64,000 bases of DNA from Plutella xylostella (GCF_932276165.1 NC_063983.1:2177501-2241500), one strand, 5' to 3'. Counted from the stretch's first letter, positions 1 to 10,320 are shown. Made by a program: numbers and translations. Notes: generated by a model from the letters alone, not told the origin.

Positions 1-249
1 AATTGATTGCCATACGGGCTCGTTTTATGGCATTTCTCATCACTCCAGCGAGAACTTCGGGTGAGAAATTCTCGCACTCGCCTTAAGGGCTTCCAGAGAC
101 ACTGGCTTATTCACATAAACACGGGTCTTCAAAAAACCTCTCAAATTGTCGATTTTGCAGGGGGAAAAGACAGATAAAACGAAAAAAAAGGCATCCCGAA
201 AACTGAATAAGTATACAGAATTATTCTGCGATCTTGGGGAGTATATCAC
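1..249 (-). pseudogene. Decayed mariner-like transposase C-terminal fragment
   Basis: A minus-strand reading frame from 249 to 40 includes GFLKTRVYVNKPVSLEALKA, which resembles the C-terminal part of Tc1/mariner-type transposases (usually W-G-x-L-K-x-x-V-Y followed by a leucine-rich stretch). It stops near position 40, but the next frame continues with VMRNAIKRARMAI, which fits the same family's end, so a frameshift has broken it. The catalytic core is not present. It lies in what should be METTL14 intron 3. The call rests on a short motif only. Confidence 0.45.
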
Positions 250-540
250 TCCATGGCTTCTGAATTTGTATTCTGCATTTGTCTAGTTCACCATTATCAA
301 AACAAATTTGAAATTGGCGGCCATTTGTACAAATGAGAGCAACTTCCAATAGGGTGATTACTTTTGGCCCACCTTGTATTAACTATTTCTAAAGTTTCAT
401 TGCCCAAAAAAATAAATACCAAATGATAAAGTAAGACTGGTAATGTGATTAAGAGGGTAATTTGTAATAAAAGGTTATAGACGCATGGATTTTGATTTTG
501 TTAACCTTCCATTATTTTAAAATACTTTTACCTAATAGGT

Positions 541-644
541 ACTGATATTCGCAAAACATTCGCACAAAATTTTGCGAATGCGAATATCCAAAAATGTGCG
601 AATATTCGCGAATGCGAATGCGAATATTCGTTACATCACTAGTG
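541..644. repeat. hAT-like terminal sequence with ATTCGCGAATGCGAA repeats
   Basis: Self-complementary GCGAATATTCGC and TTCGCATTCGC motifs alternate here and end at TTCGTTACATCACTAG. That pattern is typical of ends of non-autonomous hAT elements in insects. No opposite end or target duplication was found, so this is probably a fragment inside METTL14 intron 3. Confidence 0.35.
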
Positions 645-763
645 TTCAATGTAAGAGTGATGATGGCGTAAGTTTTAGATATTATATCACACAGCTAATT
701 GTAATTTGTAATGAGCAGTAGCTTACTCAATCCTGTGATTTTTATAATAGCATGGAAAAGTAC

Positions 764-1628
764 CTTCAGATCACACTTCAAGTACATAGGAGGAGTGGCC
801 CTCTCAGCAATCAGATCATCTTTTAGCTTGATGAGTTCCCGCAGCTTGGGGTACTCCTCGAAGCGGTCGGCGAGGCCGACGTCCCGGATGAAGTTCTGCG
901 GCCGCTGGCCCGTGTCCACGAAGTGCTGGCAGTAGTCATTGTGGGGGTTGGATGATTGTGTGCCCTGTGGAATGCATTTAAATGAAAGTTAGAAAGATTT
1001 AAATGACTAGTTCTCAATGCATTGAACATTGAAATACTTCTGAGTTTTATCTGTTAGTTAGTGTAGACAACATAATTTTGTTAAAGTTTTGAGACTGTAA
1101 CTGGAATCTTGAACTTCAGGGAATGTGCAGAGGTGTTAAGGGGGCCTAGTACAACACTTATAATGGTAATTACACAAGTCATTTGTGTAAATGATGTAAG
1201 TACCTTTGATATTGCGCATGGCTACTCCAATAAACTAGCTTTCTGCTAATAACTCATTGGTTTAATTTAAGTTTGAAAACGTCGCACAATCCAAAGAGGA
1301 TTGCACCAAACATCACATTCTAACCTTCAAGAACGTAGAAGAGTCGGTGTAGACGAGTTCATCGGGCTGGTCCTTGGCCGCCGGCTTGTCGTCGTCGGGC
1401 CCGCCCTCCGCCGCCGCCTGCTTCTTGGCCGGCACGTCCAGCGACGCCCCCAACGCATGCCGCAGCTCGCTCACACTGGACACTCCCAGCTAAAAACAAA
1501 ACGAAAATCAAAAAACCGCTTGGAGAATATTGAAGGTTATGTTACGGTGTTAGGCGACGTACAGTTTGCGCGAGCAGTTTCTTCCGTTTCTGGGATCTTT
1601 CCCGTAATTCCTTGAGTTTTTCACTCAT
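764..1628 (-). CDS. METTL14: METTL14, first three coding exons (3' part outside window)
   Basis: This encodes the N-terminus of methyltransferase-like protein 14, the RNA-binding partner of METTL3 in the nuclear complex that writes N6-methyladenosine on mRNA. Exon 1 (1628-1563) starts at the ATG and reads MSEKLKELRERSQKRKKLLA. Exon 2 (1489-1325) has a low-complexity acidic stretch and ends TDSSTFLK. Exon 3 (964-764) reads GTQSSNPHNDYCQHF, then FIRDVGLADRFEEYPKLREL, and ends MYLKCDLK. The last two blocks are nearly identical to the conserved animal METTL14 sequence. The junctions have GT donors (GTACGT, GTTAGA, GTACTT) and AG acceptors, and all introns are phase 0. Exon 4, expected to continue with the AFDIREL region, is not found between 1 and 763, so the methyltransferase-fold domain lies beyond the left edge. 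The start is chosen because exon 1 matches the usual METTL14 N-terminus. Confidence 0.93.
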
Positions 1629-1946
1629 TTTTGATCATTCTTTGTATTCAATTATAGTAAAAATACAATTATGTTTGTCAATTTGAGGAATCCATTAAAA
1701 AAAAAGTACGGAAAGGAAGTCGTTCCTAACTTTATTAGATTTTGTTAATATAAAATTTTAACATGACAACTTTTGGCAAAATAATAATTAATCAAATCAA
1801 TGCTCAATCAATGGAATAAAATAAAATAACCATGAGTTTAAATAATAAAATAACACAGGGCAAAAAGTGAATAACATTTCAGAACGCAGAGACAGTATTG
1901 TATTGTTCGATGCATATAAACATTTATTTCGACTTACTGTTCAACA
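1629..1946. other. METTL14 5' flank, AT-rich
   Basis: This is the divergent interval between the METTL14 start codon and the tRNA-Asp gene. It is AT-rich, and no clear TATA box or further exon is seen. It must hold the METTL14 5' UTR and promoter. Confidence 0.4.
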
Positions 1947-2018
1947 TCTTCGGTAGTATAGTGGTCAGTATCCCCGCCTGTCACGCGGGAGACCGGGGTT
2001 CGATTCCCCGCCGGAGAG
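1947..2018 (+). tRNA. tRNA-Asp (GTC)
   Basis: A 72-nt cloverleaf can be folded by eye. The acceptor stem is TCTTCGG with CCGGAGA (one T-G wobble), the D-arm starts GTATAGTGG, and the anticodon arm CCCGC-CTGTCAC-GCGGG places GTC in the loop. The T-arm is CGGGG-TTCGATT-CCCCG and the discriminator is G. The internal A box (TAGTATAGTGG) and B box (GGTTCGATTCC) are intact. A T-run starting about 6 nt downstream can serve as the polymerase III terminator. There is no intron. It closely matches animal tRNA-Asp sequences and looks functional. Confidence 0.93.
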
Positions 2019-2349
2019 ATATCCTTTTTGAGATTTTTTGACAAATTTATTTTTTCTTTCTCCTTTGATCATTTTGCGTAACCGTCCAATGGCGCATTGA
2101 TCGTAGAGAACGGGTTCGGATTCGGATTCATAGTGGTTCTCCCCTAAATAAATCGTCTCGTCACTGACAACCCTTAGACAAGTTCTTGCATTTTACCGTG
2201 TAGCTAAGTAGGTGTAGGTAGGAGCATGCACCGTGCATAATGTGCATATACATTGCATACCCAATGGTATACTTATAGTTGGTACCCTTGTACTTACCTA
2301 AACTGAAAATATGGTAGGTAGGTACCAACCAAAATATAAAAGGGGTGTT

Positions 2350-3113
2350 GGTTGAGAGGGTTCTACCTTTTTTGGCATAAGATTTATTTGCCTAATCTCG
2401 TATTGCATAGTAACGTTTGGTCAAAGTCTCGTTACGCCGAAAATCGTATGGCATAAATCTCGTTTAGTAAAAAGTTATTTTGCATAACATTGTTTAGCCT
2501 AATAATGGTATGGCCAAATCTTGAATAGCCTAATAATGCTATGGCATAGGTTTATTAGGTTTATACAAAGTAATAATATTCGTTTGGCTTTAACTTTGAC
2601 GGAGCGTCTCCCTACATAGCGCAAACTGGTGCCTTGTATTGTTTCCGCTGTTTGGAAAACGCTCCGCTTTGGTTTTGATGAACATGTGCACCTAACACGC
2701 TCCTCCTCGCTTTGCTCGTCGTCGCACCTATTTTTAGGTTTCGATCTCATGGGGTTTGTAATAATTATATTAGTCGTTAACTTTCGATTTTTTGATCATA
2801 CAATATCGTGATTTTCGGGATGTAGGAGAAAAATACCACAATTTGTACATTTACTACATACTTAATATATTATTTATTAAGATAACATTACGAGAAACAA
2901 GATTATACATAGGTATAGACGAACATAAATTTGAGCAAACGAAACTTAGGTGTTTAAAGATTGTGCCTAAAGAGTTTTAGACGAAACGAGCCTTATGCCA
3001 CTTAAGTCTTGGCAAAGTGATGGTTCGGCCAAAAAAGTTTAGACCATACGAGTTATGCGAAATGAGTTTTGGTCAATAAAGATTATGCGAGATGAGCGGA
3101 ACCCGGTTGAGAG
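2350..3113 (-). mobile_element. Non-autonomous DNA element with 9-bp target duplication (copy A)
   Basis: The element spans 2359-3104 between exact 9-bp direct repeats GGTTGAGAG (2350-2358 and 3105-3113). Its ends are GGTTCTACC and GCGGAACCC, an imperfect inverted pair. The arms are AT-rich with recurring GCATAA and GGCATA motifs. The interior (about 2657-2738) holds a GC-rich core shared with six other copies in the window; this copy lacks about 20 bp of the GGAGCG tract. No transposase is encoded. A 9-bp duplication fits Mutator-like elements best, but that assignment is inference. Confidence 0.75.
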
Positions 3114-3233
3114 ACTTTTTCTTCTTACCGACAAAGTTGCTGCTGGCGGCTATTTATTTTTATTTTATTGGAAGCGCGTAACTACCTATAGTTACTTACA
3201 GACCTTACAGTAGTACCATACTACATAATCTAC

Positions 3234-3409
3234 TGCTATGTTTTTAGTTAGTCACTATAAATAAACATTCCTTTATCAATTTTTATCAAGGTGACGAGAA
3301 CATGCCTAAACAGAACAAAATATTTGAGTAAGTGAATTATCTACCTACCTAGGTGCAGCCTTGAAATACCTACAGACCTAGTTTAAATTTGGTTCATACA
3401 ACATAGGTA
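3234..3409. repeat. Segment duplicated at 10905-11090
   Basis: The stretch from TGCTATGTTTTTAG through CCTAGTTTAAATTTGGTT is closely similar, in the same orientation, to 10905-11090. The two copies flank the Kazal-1 block, suggesting an old local duplication. This copy is interrupted on its right by the TIR element starting at 3410. Confidence 0.6.
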
Positions 3410-5560
3410 GGGTAAATCGTGGTATAACTGGCATGTGTCAGTAACTGGCACTTTGACTATAAAACTAAATATATTAAGCTTTTGGATATAGTAAGACCAT
3501 CTTTGATGTGTTTACAGCAATCTCCAATTATTCATTGATATTATAGTTTAATTTTACGGCGCTAGGTGGGTATTTTCCGGCGCTGGAAATTATCTCAGTC
3601 AAAGCGGCGAAGATCGCCAAAAAAATGCACGTGCGTTAAGTTTTTCTTAAGGAGACACCAAAATTTGTATGGCCTGTTTTCGCGAAAGTAAATAAGTTTT
3701 TGATAGTGTGACAATAACAAGGAAGTAGGGGAAGGTCTAAACAATATCATAATAGCCCGATTCACTGTGATTTTAGTTGCTTTTGAGTTATATTTGAGGG
3801 TGCTAGTTACTGAAATGTAATTTATATCTTCACTTAGTAACTGGCACCCCCCTGCCAGTTACTAAAATTTTGGGTTTTGTGATTTTAAGCTATTTTATAC
3901 CTTCTATCGACAGAAAATACGATTTAAAGTGCACTGTAAAAACCCCCAGTGTCTAGGCAGCTTTGTTTCAATAACTGGCACGGGGCTGCCAGTTACTAAT
4001 CTGCATACATTTTTTTACGCACCAATAACTGGCACTTACTGGTGCGGTAAACATTTCTTTCATGTTTCTTTTCACAAAAATCACTAAAATCAAGGCAATC
4101 TACAGTAGTCTGTAATTGTCCACTGCTGGACATCTCGCCAGCAGTGACACTGCACTCTGTTCTCGACCTTCCTCATCCAGCCACTACCGGTCAGCTTTAT
4201 AAGTTCGTTGGTCCAGCTGGCCCGAAGGTATCTGCCGCTACCCTTGCATGCTCGTGGTCTCCACTCTAGAGCTCGTTGGCTTCACTGGTCATCGGTTCTT
4301 CGGCAGCTATGGCCTGCCTAATGCCACTTGAGCATACAGAATTTAAGAGCTATATCGGTTACTCAAGTTCTCTTACGGATTACCTTATTTCTGATATGGT
4401 CCTTCAAAGAACCACCAATCTTTCCAATGCCCGCTGATCGATTTTGAATCGGTGGACCAGTCCAACCGTCAGTGTCCACGTCTATGATCCATACGTCATC
4501 ACCAGTAAGACGCATTGACTGAAGACCTTTGCCTTCAGGCATTTATGTGAAAATTTGTCAAATCTTCCCTTATGCAGTCCAATCCAGTAATACATTTTTT
4601 GTTTTATGCACCTTACAGCTTCGTTTTCGAAGTTCCTTCTGCCTAGTCGAATAGACTGTCCAAGGTAGACATAATATACTGTTGCTGCATTAAGGCCGCT
4701 ATGCATGTTACAACGAGGGAATTCCAGAACTGCCCAGGTCTAAATGGAATCAAAGGCTTTCTTATAGTCCTTGAAGAACTTGATAGAAACATGGTTCGTG
4801 ATGACCTTATAAAACAGCTTGAAAACATGACTTATAAACAAAATTGGTTAAAGAGCTTCTGAAGCTGTTCGAGGATAGTAATAGCTTTCAGAAGAGCTGT
4901 ACTAATTCTGTCTTTACCCAGAGCATGTGAAGCTGAAAGCCCTAAAAACCTTCAATTTCCGCAAGAAATTTCAGCTTAGAGGCAACTATACTACCGTCAG
5001 CAGTCTTCAACTTAGCCAGGTCACTTCTCCCAAGCTGCTGAATGAATACATCAAGGTCCACAAGCATTTGCTTTCTCCATTTCCGTTTCCAAATCCAAGG
5101 GTTTCTCGATTTGTTGCATTCATATGGACCCACGATTCGTCGCATACTTGTACTGTCATTTTGTCGTAGAAGTCGACCATTACAACGGTGATTTTGAGTC
5201 TTACCGGTACAGAACCTAGACAGGTAATTGTACATTACCTAATATCAAATATATTATTGATTTTAGAGTACTTATTGACCTAATTGCATGATTTTTTAAA
5301 AGGTGCCAGTTACTGAAACATCATGTGACAGTTACTAATTTTTACTGCCAGTTACTAGGTTTTTTGGGGGTAGTGGATAAAAACTTCATTAAAATCGAAT
5401 ATTAATCATATATCTTTACATTTATGGCTATAATTGTTCGTCATCTTATTGCCAGTAATTCAAGCCTACCAGTGCTTAAATCAGGCCAATACTATATTTT
5501 TAATATATTTTTTTGTGTTGCTAGTCGCTTAAACTGCCAGTTACTAGTACTTTTACCCTA
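3408..5560. mobile_element. TIR element with many subterminal CCAGTTACT motifs
   Basis: The ends at 3410 (GGGTAAATCG) and 5558 (CTTTTACCC) form imperfect inverted repeats of about 24 bp that both reach AACTGGCA, flanked by TA on each side. The motif GCCAGTTACT or its complement, often followed by C or A, recurs about a dozen times in the outer 700 bp on the left and 300 bp on the right. No transposase is seen. The interior (4100-5235) is occupied by a minus-strand RTE-like relic, presumably a later insertion. TA duplication suggests the Tc1/mariner superfamily, but this is inference. Confidence 0.65.
4100..5235 (-). pseudogene. RTE-like LINE relic, reverse transcriptase C-terminal half
   Basis: Minus-strand fragments in several frames match the better-preserved copy at 11690-12420. 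They include YLGQSIRLGRRNFENEA, a KVFSQCVL-VMTYGS block, and upstream a KDYKKAFDS block (RT motif A region) and a fragment ending in AEIEGF near 4942. The 3' end has the CACTGCTGGACA sequence typical of lepidopteran RTE elements. Frameshifts and stops run throughout, so it is inactive. It lies wholly inside the TIR element 3410-5558. Confidence 0.7.
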
Positions 5561-5748
5561 CTTAGTATTTTTTTTAAATCTGTAAGTAATATATAAGTAA
5601 GTACATAACGTAAGTCTTATTGAGCAAAACGGAGACATCGACATCGACAAGATTATTCAAAATTAAAATTATGCAATGAATCTCTGATAGATGATAGCAG
5701 GTAGGTAGTAGGTACCTTTGGCTTACTATAGATTTTGTAGCACCTTGT

Positions 5749-6215
5749 GTTGTGAGTAGGGCATGCAATACCGGAACTATTTTCAATACCGGTATTGAGT
5801 TCCGGTATTGCAACTCAATACCGGGATCCCGGTATTAATACCGGTATTAGATTTCCTTGTAATAAATGGCATATATTGTGATTAAAGGTCGTATACGTCA
5901 AAATAAAACGAGAAAAAGCAATGAAATTCAGTTTTTTGTAATAGATTTTTACGAGCATTGAGTATTAGAGTTTAAATTTTACAAAAAAATATTATTTTTA
6001 CATCCAGTGTCCGTTTACGCATGGTCAACAGTAGATATCAAACGGCCGAAAACTGCATCAAACGGTTGTAAACAAGTGCGCTTTCACAGTACATAGAAAT
6101 ACTATATCTTAATCGCTTTATTATATAGCCTAAAAAAGTCCGATGCCGGTATTACTTCAATACTGGTATTAACTTTCAATACCGGTATTGCGGTATTGCA
6201 TGCCCTAGTTGTGAG
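5749..6215. mobile_element. hAT-like MITE with 8-bp target duplication
   Basis: The 451-bp element spans 5757-6207 and starts TAGGGCATGCAATACCGG and ends CGGTATTGCATGCCCTA, flanked by exact 8-bp repeats GTTGTGAG (5749-5756, 6208-6215). Inside are many ACCGGTATT/AATACCGG motifs near both ends. The paralogous 3' flanks of the other Kazal genes (for example near 32557) lack the insert and read straight through the related TTGTAAGTAAGTA sequence. There is no coding capacity. Confidence 0.85.
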
Positions 6216-6780
6216 TAAGTACTTATATCTGTTGAACAACATTACTTTTATTCAGCTCACCTATGTATAACAAGTTATTAAGTTAATTAGGTAAGTATGT
6301 TTTGTTTAGTTATGAATGAGCTCATGCGCTGTTTTAAACCATACAAACTAATAACAAAAAGCTAATATTTACACATTGTATACTTACTTAGGTACTTATT
6401 TGATTTAGTGGCAGGACCTTGGTCTTTACTGGAATCTGCCGGAGTGCAATGTGCCATTGTAATCTAATGTTCTACCAGCTTGAAACATATGAATGTTAAG
6501 TATATTATATTGTTATGTCTGTACTCTTCCCCTTCTGAGGATCATATCGAAGTATGAGCTTCCTGAGTACCTACAGCAGATACCTACGCGCTACGCTAAG
6601 TAGATTCTTCTACTTATCTAGAGACAGTCTAGCAGCAGTCTACCCACAAAGTCTACCTACCTAGTACTACCTACCTGTAGAGTTACCTAGTTGTATTTAT
6701 GAGTCTTACTATAGAGTATGGGTGCTAAAGGTAAAAATAAATGAATACTTAAATACTTAGATGAAGTAAAACCATGATAA
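6216..6780. other. Gene-free spacer rich in TACCTAC/TAGGTA
   Basis: No gene or structured element was recognised. The sequence is AT-rich with many short TACCTAC-type motifs. Its left part is similar to the 3' flanks of Kazal-2 to -4 (CTGTTAACAACATGACTTTT region). Confidence 0.4.
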
Positions 6781-7110
6781 GAGACGTGGTAGCTCAGTCG
6801 GGTAAGCACCCGCTTCTCACGCCAGAGATGCGGGTTCGAATCCCGGCGCTGACATGTACCAATGAGTTCTTTTAACTTAAGTACAATGTACCTATACCAT
6901 CGCTCTTACGGTGAAGGAAAACATCGTGAGGAAACCTGCATATAAGATTTAGCACATCTAGATATGTGAACCCACCATTAGCTGCATCCGCAGTGGACCA
7001 GCGTGGTGGGAAATATGTTCCAAGCTTAGGAAGGCAGTTCAGACCTTGGGGATGTACAAACGGTTCCACTCGAGAGAGCCAGGTGCAGGTACTTATACCC
7101 CCACAGAGAA
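6781..7110 (+). repeat. tRNA-derived SINE
   Basis: The head (GACGTGGTAGCTCAGTCGG, later GGGTTCGAATCCCGG) has A- and B-box-like promoter sequences but a mispaired T-stem and no credible anticodon arm, so it is not a tRNA gene. The body contains GGTGAAGGAAAACATCGTGA and GGAAACCTGCA, followed by GACCAGCGTGGTGGG; both blocks are characteristic of a common lepidopteran SINE. It sits just beyond the 3' end of Kazal-1. Confidence 0.7.
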
Positions 7111-7148
7111 TATAATATATAATAGAAAAGAAAGTCATTTAGTTAATG

Positions 7149-7158
7149 TTTATTTATT
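7149..7158 (-). terminator. Kazal-1 poly(A) signal
   Basis: On the minus strand, overlapping AATAAA hexamers (AATAAATAAA) lie about 120 nt past the Kazal-1 stop codon. This is a suitable distance for the mRNA 3' end. Confidence 0.6.
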
Positions 7159-7275
7159 TAACAATAGCTAAAAGTGATGTAGGTAAGTACTTCCGTACAT
7201 TCTTAACAACAATACATCTCACAGCCAGCATCATTAATTCCACTGGGACTTATCTTCTCCTCTCCCACCCTCAAA

Positions 7276-8784
7276 TCAGTTGCTCCTCAGATACGGCCTG
7301 TCCTTGTCGATGCAGTACCTCGGGTGCGCCTCGTGCACGCTGGGGTCCTTCGACTGGGCACACTCCAAGAGGCATCTGTTGCCGTACCACCTGGTGTCGC
7401 TCCCGCACACGGGCTCCCGCTCCTTGCTGCAGTCACACTCGCTGCCCCGGTCGCACGGGCCCGCGTGGCGGACAGCAGTCGACGGCGCCTGGCAGTTCAA
7501 CAAACACTCGTTGGTGTACGTTTGTCCGTTGTCTCCACACACCGGCTTGGCGTTCCTGGGGCAGTTGCACGGTAGCGGGGACTCGGCCACTTGCACGCCG
7601 CCGGGTATAGCTGCTGCGTCCACCACGGTGACGCCTCTGACTCTCCTGCCGTGAGGCTCGCAGTCGCCATGGTGCTGGACGGTCAGGTCGGCGGACTTGC
7701 TCTGGGCGCAGTTGAACTCGCACTGGTTGCCGTAGGTGCGGCCGTCCGAGCCGCACAGGGGCTGGTTGATGAAGGGGCAGACCCCGCAGGCCGGCCCGCA
7801 GTGAGCCGCCGCTGCCAGCAGAAGGACAGCGCCTGGTCGAGAGACATGAAGTTAATGGTTTAATTTTAGTGTAATAACTATAAAATGTTTTCATGAACGA
7901 CAATAATTTAATACCTAATATACTACACATACCTACTTGTACCCTAGTCTTAGTATACTTATCTAAGCAGCAAGTAAGCTACCTATTTATTAGGTAACCT
8001 AGGTTTCAATATCAATCATCTACATTTAAGAACTTCGGGTGACACGTTGCACATTTCGTAATATTATCAGGCTGATGTCGATCGGATAGCAAACTGTATG
8101 AATCATTATGAAGATAATTATCTTCATAATGATTCATACAATTCGAAGTAGGTAGTTAGTATTGATTGATGTTATCTCGACTTTCATATTGATGCTTTGA
8201 GATAAACTTTCAGTATCGAACCATCCTGAATATCTAATCATAGTTATTCTGTCTTTTTATGGTAGTTAGGAATTGATAGATAAGTACTACTCTGTGTAAA
8301 AAGTATCTGGATTAGATCAATAAAACAAAAAATGTTACATTTTTATAAGTTACACTGTTTTCAGATTTGCGTTTACGAGTAGTACCTACCTACTTGCGGG
8401 AATTTTCCTTTTTGTCTTCTTTAAAATAATCTTGTTATGATTGGATAATTCGTTAGCGTATGTGTATCGTTTCGGAAGGAGCATACTTTGAAGGTGATAA
8501 AATAAATTGGGATGAATATCAATAATTTTTTGTTTTATTGATCTAATCCCGATACTTTTAACACTTTTAACTTTGTATACTTAGTTAGTTCTTTTCTTAC
8601 ACAACCACAACAATCTGTAGGTATAGTTATCCAAATTTGTGAACCTATAGGGTACCTACCTATGTCTAACTTCATAAGCATGGGTAACACAATACAGAAG
8701 CAAATGAAAAAAATATATATGTATATTAAAAAACTTAATTAAAAAAATATAACTGTATTAAAACTTACCTAATTGGAAAAACAT
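7276..8784 (-). CDS. Kazal-1: secreted three-domain Kazal protease inhibitor
   Basis: Two coding exons are inferred. Exon 1 (8784-8769, 16 nt) reads MFFQL plus one base before GTAAGT. Exon 2 (7832-7276) begins after a CAG acceptor and keeps the frame (split codon G|GC), giving 190 aa. Residues 1-16 form a signal peptide (MFFQLGAVLLLAAAAH). Three Kazal domains follow, each with the C-x7-C, G-S/D-x-x-x-Y and spaced cysteines of the family. Predicted P1 residues, two after the second cysteine, are F (CPFINQPLC), R (CPRNAKPVC) and K (CSKEREPVC). The last domain has a tryptophan variant (SDTRWYG). The protein should inhibit serine proteases outside the cell. Intron 1 (936 bp) carries a MITE and a palindrome. 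Exon 1 is supported by the same 16-nt exon in all five paralogs and by a TATA box about 100 nt upstream. Confidence 0.85.
8095..8140. repeat. Perfect 46-bp palindrome in Kazal-1 intron
   Basis: Two 23-bp arms (TGTATGAATCATTATG... and its exact complement) abut with no spacer. The paralogous introns have only CTGTATGAATGACG at this point, so the second arm is a gain here. Confidence 0.85.
8296..8562. mobile_element. MITE with about 40-bp inverted repeats in Kazal-1 intron
   Basis: The left end GTAAAAAGTATC followed by GGATTAGATCAATAAAAC is matched in reverse complement at the right end (GTTTTATTGATCTAATCCCGATACTTTTAAC). The interior is AT-rich and non-coding. A related half-copy occurs at about 45330-45376. 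The target duplication is unclear. Confidence 0.6.
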
Positions 8785-8855
8785 TTCTTAAAAATCCTTA
8801 AAATGTAACTATGTGTAACAAACAACAGCTCGGGTTAGTTAGTTATCTTACTTCG

Positions 8856-8889
8856 ACTGATGCCCGAATCTGTCCAGCACCATTTTATA
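8856..8889 (-). promoter_or_regulatory. Kazal-1 core promoter (TATA box and initiator)
   Basis: On the minus strand TATAAAA (8889-8883) lies about 31 bp ahead of a TCAGT initiator (8860-8856), the arthropod consensus spacing. The predicted 5' UTR of about 75 nt leads to the exon 1 ATG at 8784. The block is conserved in all five Kazal genes. Confidence 0.75.
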
Positions 8890-9099
8890 CACGGCCACAG
8901 TCTGCTATCATAATCAGTCAGTGTATGGGTCAACAGGTGAATAGTGTATGTATAGTGTTTATTTATCATCGTCCGAAACTCTGGCTGCCGGCTATCAACT
9001 TAAGTAGTGTTGGGACTAGCATCAACGGCTTCAGGCCGAAAACAGTTTCTCTGCTAACTACTAGTTACTGTAAAAATAATTTGAACTCTTTATAATCTG

Positions 9100-9835
9100 A
9101 ATATGCAGGTGTAAGGTGCAATCATTCGCGCAAATGCAGGCGCACACACTCGTCCTTCCACACCACGACCCAATGGAACGGAAATCCGTTACGACTGCAA
9201 GTGAAGTCGGGTGATGTGTCTGACCGACGGCAACTATACGCCCACCACCGTCGCCCTTCAGGCCATCCACCTTGCCTTGCTGGATCTCCAAGTCCACCAG
9301 TCCCTTGTGCATATCTGCGTCGGGCTGCCTTTTCGGCGAAACAGACTTTAAAATAGCATACGCTATGCGAGCGGTAATTGCATTGTAACACGTGATGATG
9401 TGTCTGGCCGACGGCAACTATACGCCCTCTATCGTCGCCCTTCAGGCCATCCTCCTTGCCTTGCTGAGTCGCCGAGTCCGCCAAAACCCTTCCGCATATC
9501 TGCATTGGGCTACCTTCCTCACCGAAACAGACTTCATGCGCTGTGCGAGAGGGAACCGCATAACTTGGCCACATGGCAAGCCCCTCGTCCAGTTTAGCCC
9601 GCGAGCCGACGCGGTGTACCGGGGTGTGGCCGCTGTGCGCATCACAGCTACTTGGGGCCACTGGAGAGAGTTTATAGGCCAAAACTAAATTTATGGCAAT
9701 AGGCCCGCCCCCTATTACATTGGGACTAACATACACTCTGGCGAAAAGTGGGTGCAGTAATGCACCTCTGCCTACCCCGCAAGGGAGTACAGTAGTACAA
9801 GGCGTGAGTGCGTGATTTTTTTTATTTTTTTTTTT
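9100..9835. repeat. Repeat with a degenerate internal direct duplication
   Basis: Two related copies of about 200 bp start at GATGTGTCTGACCGACGG (about 9212) and GATGTGTCTGGCCGACGG (about 9393); both continue with GCAACTATACGCCC, then CGTCGCCCTTCAGGCCATCC. The right end has GCACCTCTGCCTACCCCGC and AAGGCGTGAGTGCGTG, a 3' tail common on lepidopteran LINE/SINE copies, followed by an A/T-rich tail at 9809-9838. No intact reading frame is credible. Confidence 0.5.
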
Positions 9836-10320
9836 ATTTGTCACAGTCATCTTTCCCAGTTACATACATCGAAGCTGGCAGGAAAATATCGATGCTTAAT
9901 AAGTAATAACCCACTACACCCGACACAGAATATACTTATTTACTAACTATATTCCTACTGATCTCCGAACCTCCGGAATTTAGTTAACTACTGACCGTGA
10001 AAATTTCAGTCTCTGTCTCCCAATAATACCTAGGTAGGTATAAGTACTTTATAAAATATATTATAAATGTCAGTTATTGCAAAATTTACATAAAGCCGAA
10101 TCATTCGGCCGTCCACGGTGATCGTCCCATCTCTACCAAAATAAACTCGGGTTTCCCGCCGCGCTTCGCAGGAAAATAGCGAGTTTACTCCTCGTTGTTT
10201 GTCTGTTCACATGTTTATCCCCCAGCTTTATTTACATAGGCCGGTACCTACCAACTAAAGTTAACAAACAATCTTTAAGAAATTAACGAAAATTTATTGG
10301 GTAATAATTGTTAAATTGTT
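9836..10320. other. Spacer, partly shared with 63750-63816
   Basis: No gene is seen. The part at about 9917-9980 (ACACAGAATATACTTATT through CTCCGAACCTCCGGAATTT) recurs upstream of Kazal-5 at 63752-63817, so it belongs to the duplicated Kazal flank. Confidence 0.45.

Noticed and set aside
1301..1615. Plus-strand open frame over METTL14 exons 1 and 2
   Set aside because: It is the antisense shadow of GC-rich METTL14 exon 2; the minus strand gives conserved METTL14 sequence and proper splice sites.
2499..2750. Recurrent small protein containing RCDDEQSEEERVRCT (also near 35335, 40131, 61089, 61861)
   Set aside because: It is repeated because it lies in the GC-rich core of the 9-bp-duplication elements. 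Start, frame and ends differ between copies and both strands are equally open, so conservation is of DNA and not evidence of protein.
6781..6852. Possible second functional tRNA gene
   Set aside because: The T-stem has a mismatch, no anticodon arm forms, and a SINE body follows directly.
7280..7863. Several long open frames on both strands over Kazal-1
   Set aside because: They are shadows of a cysteine- and GC-rich gene; only one minus frame gives three complete Kazal domains.
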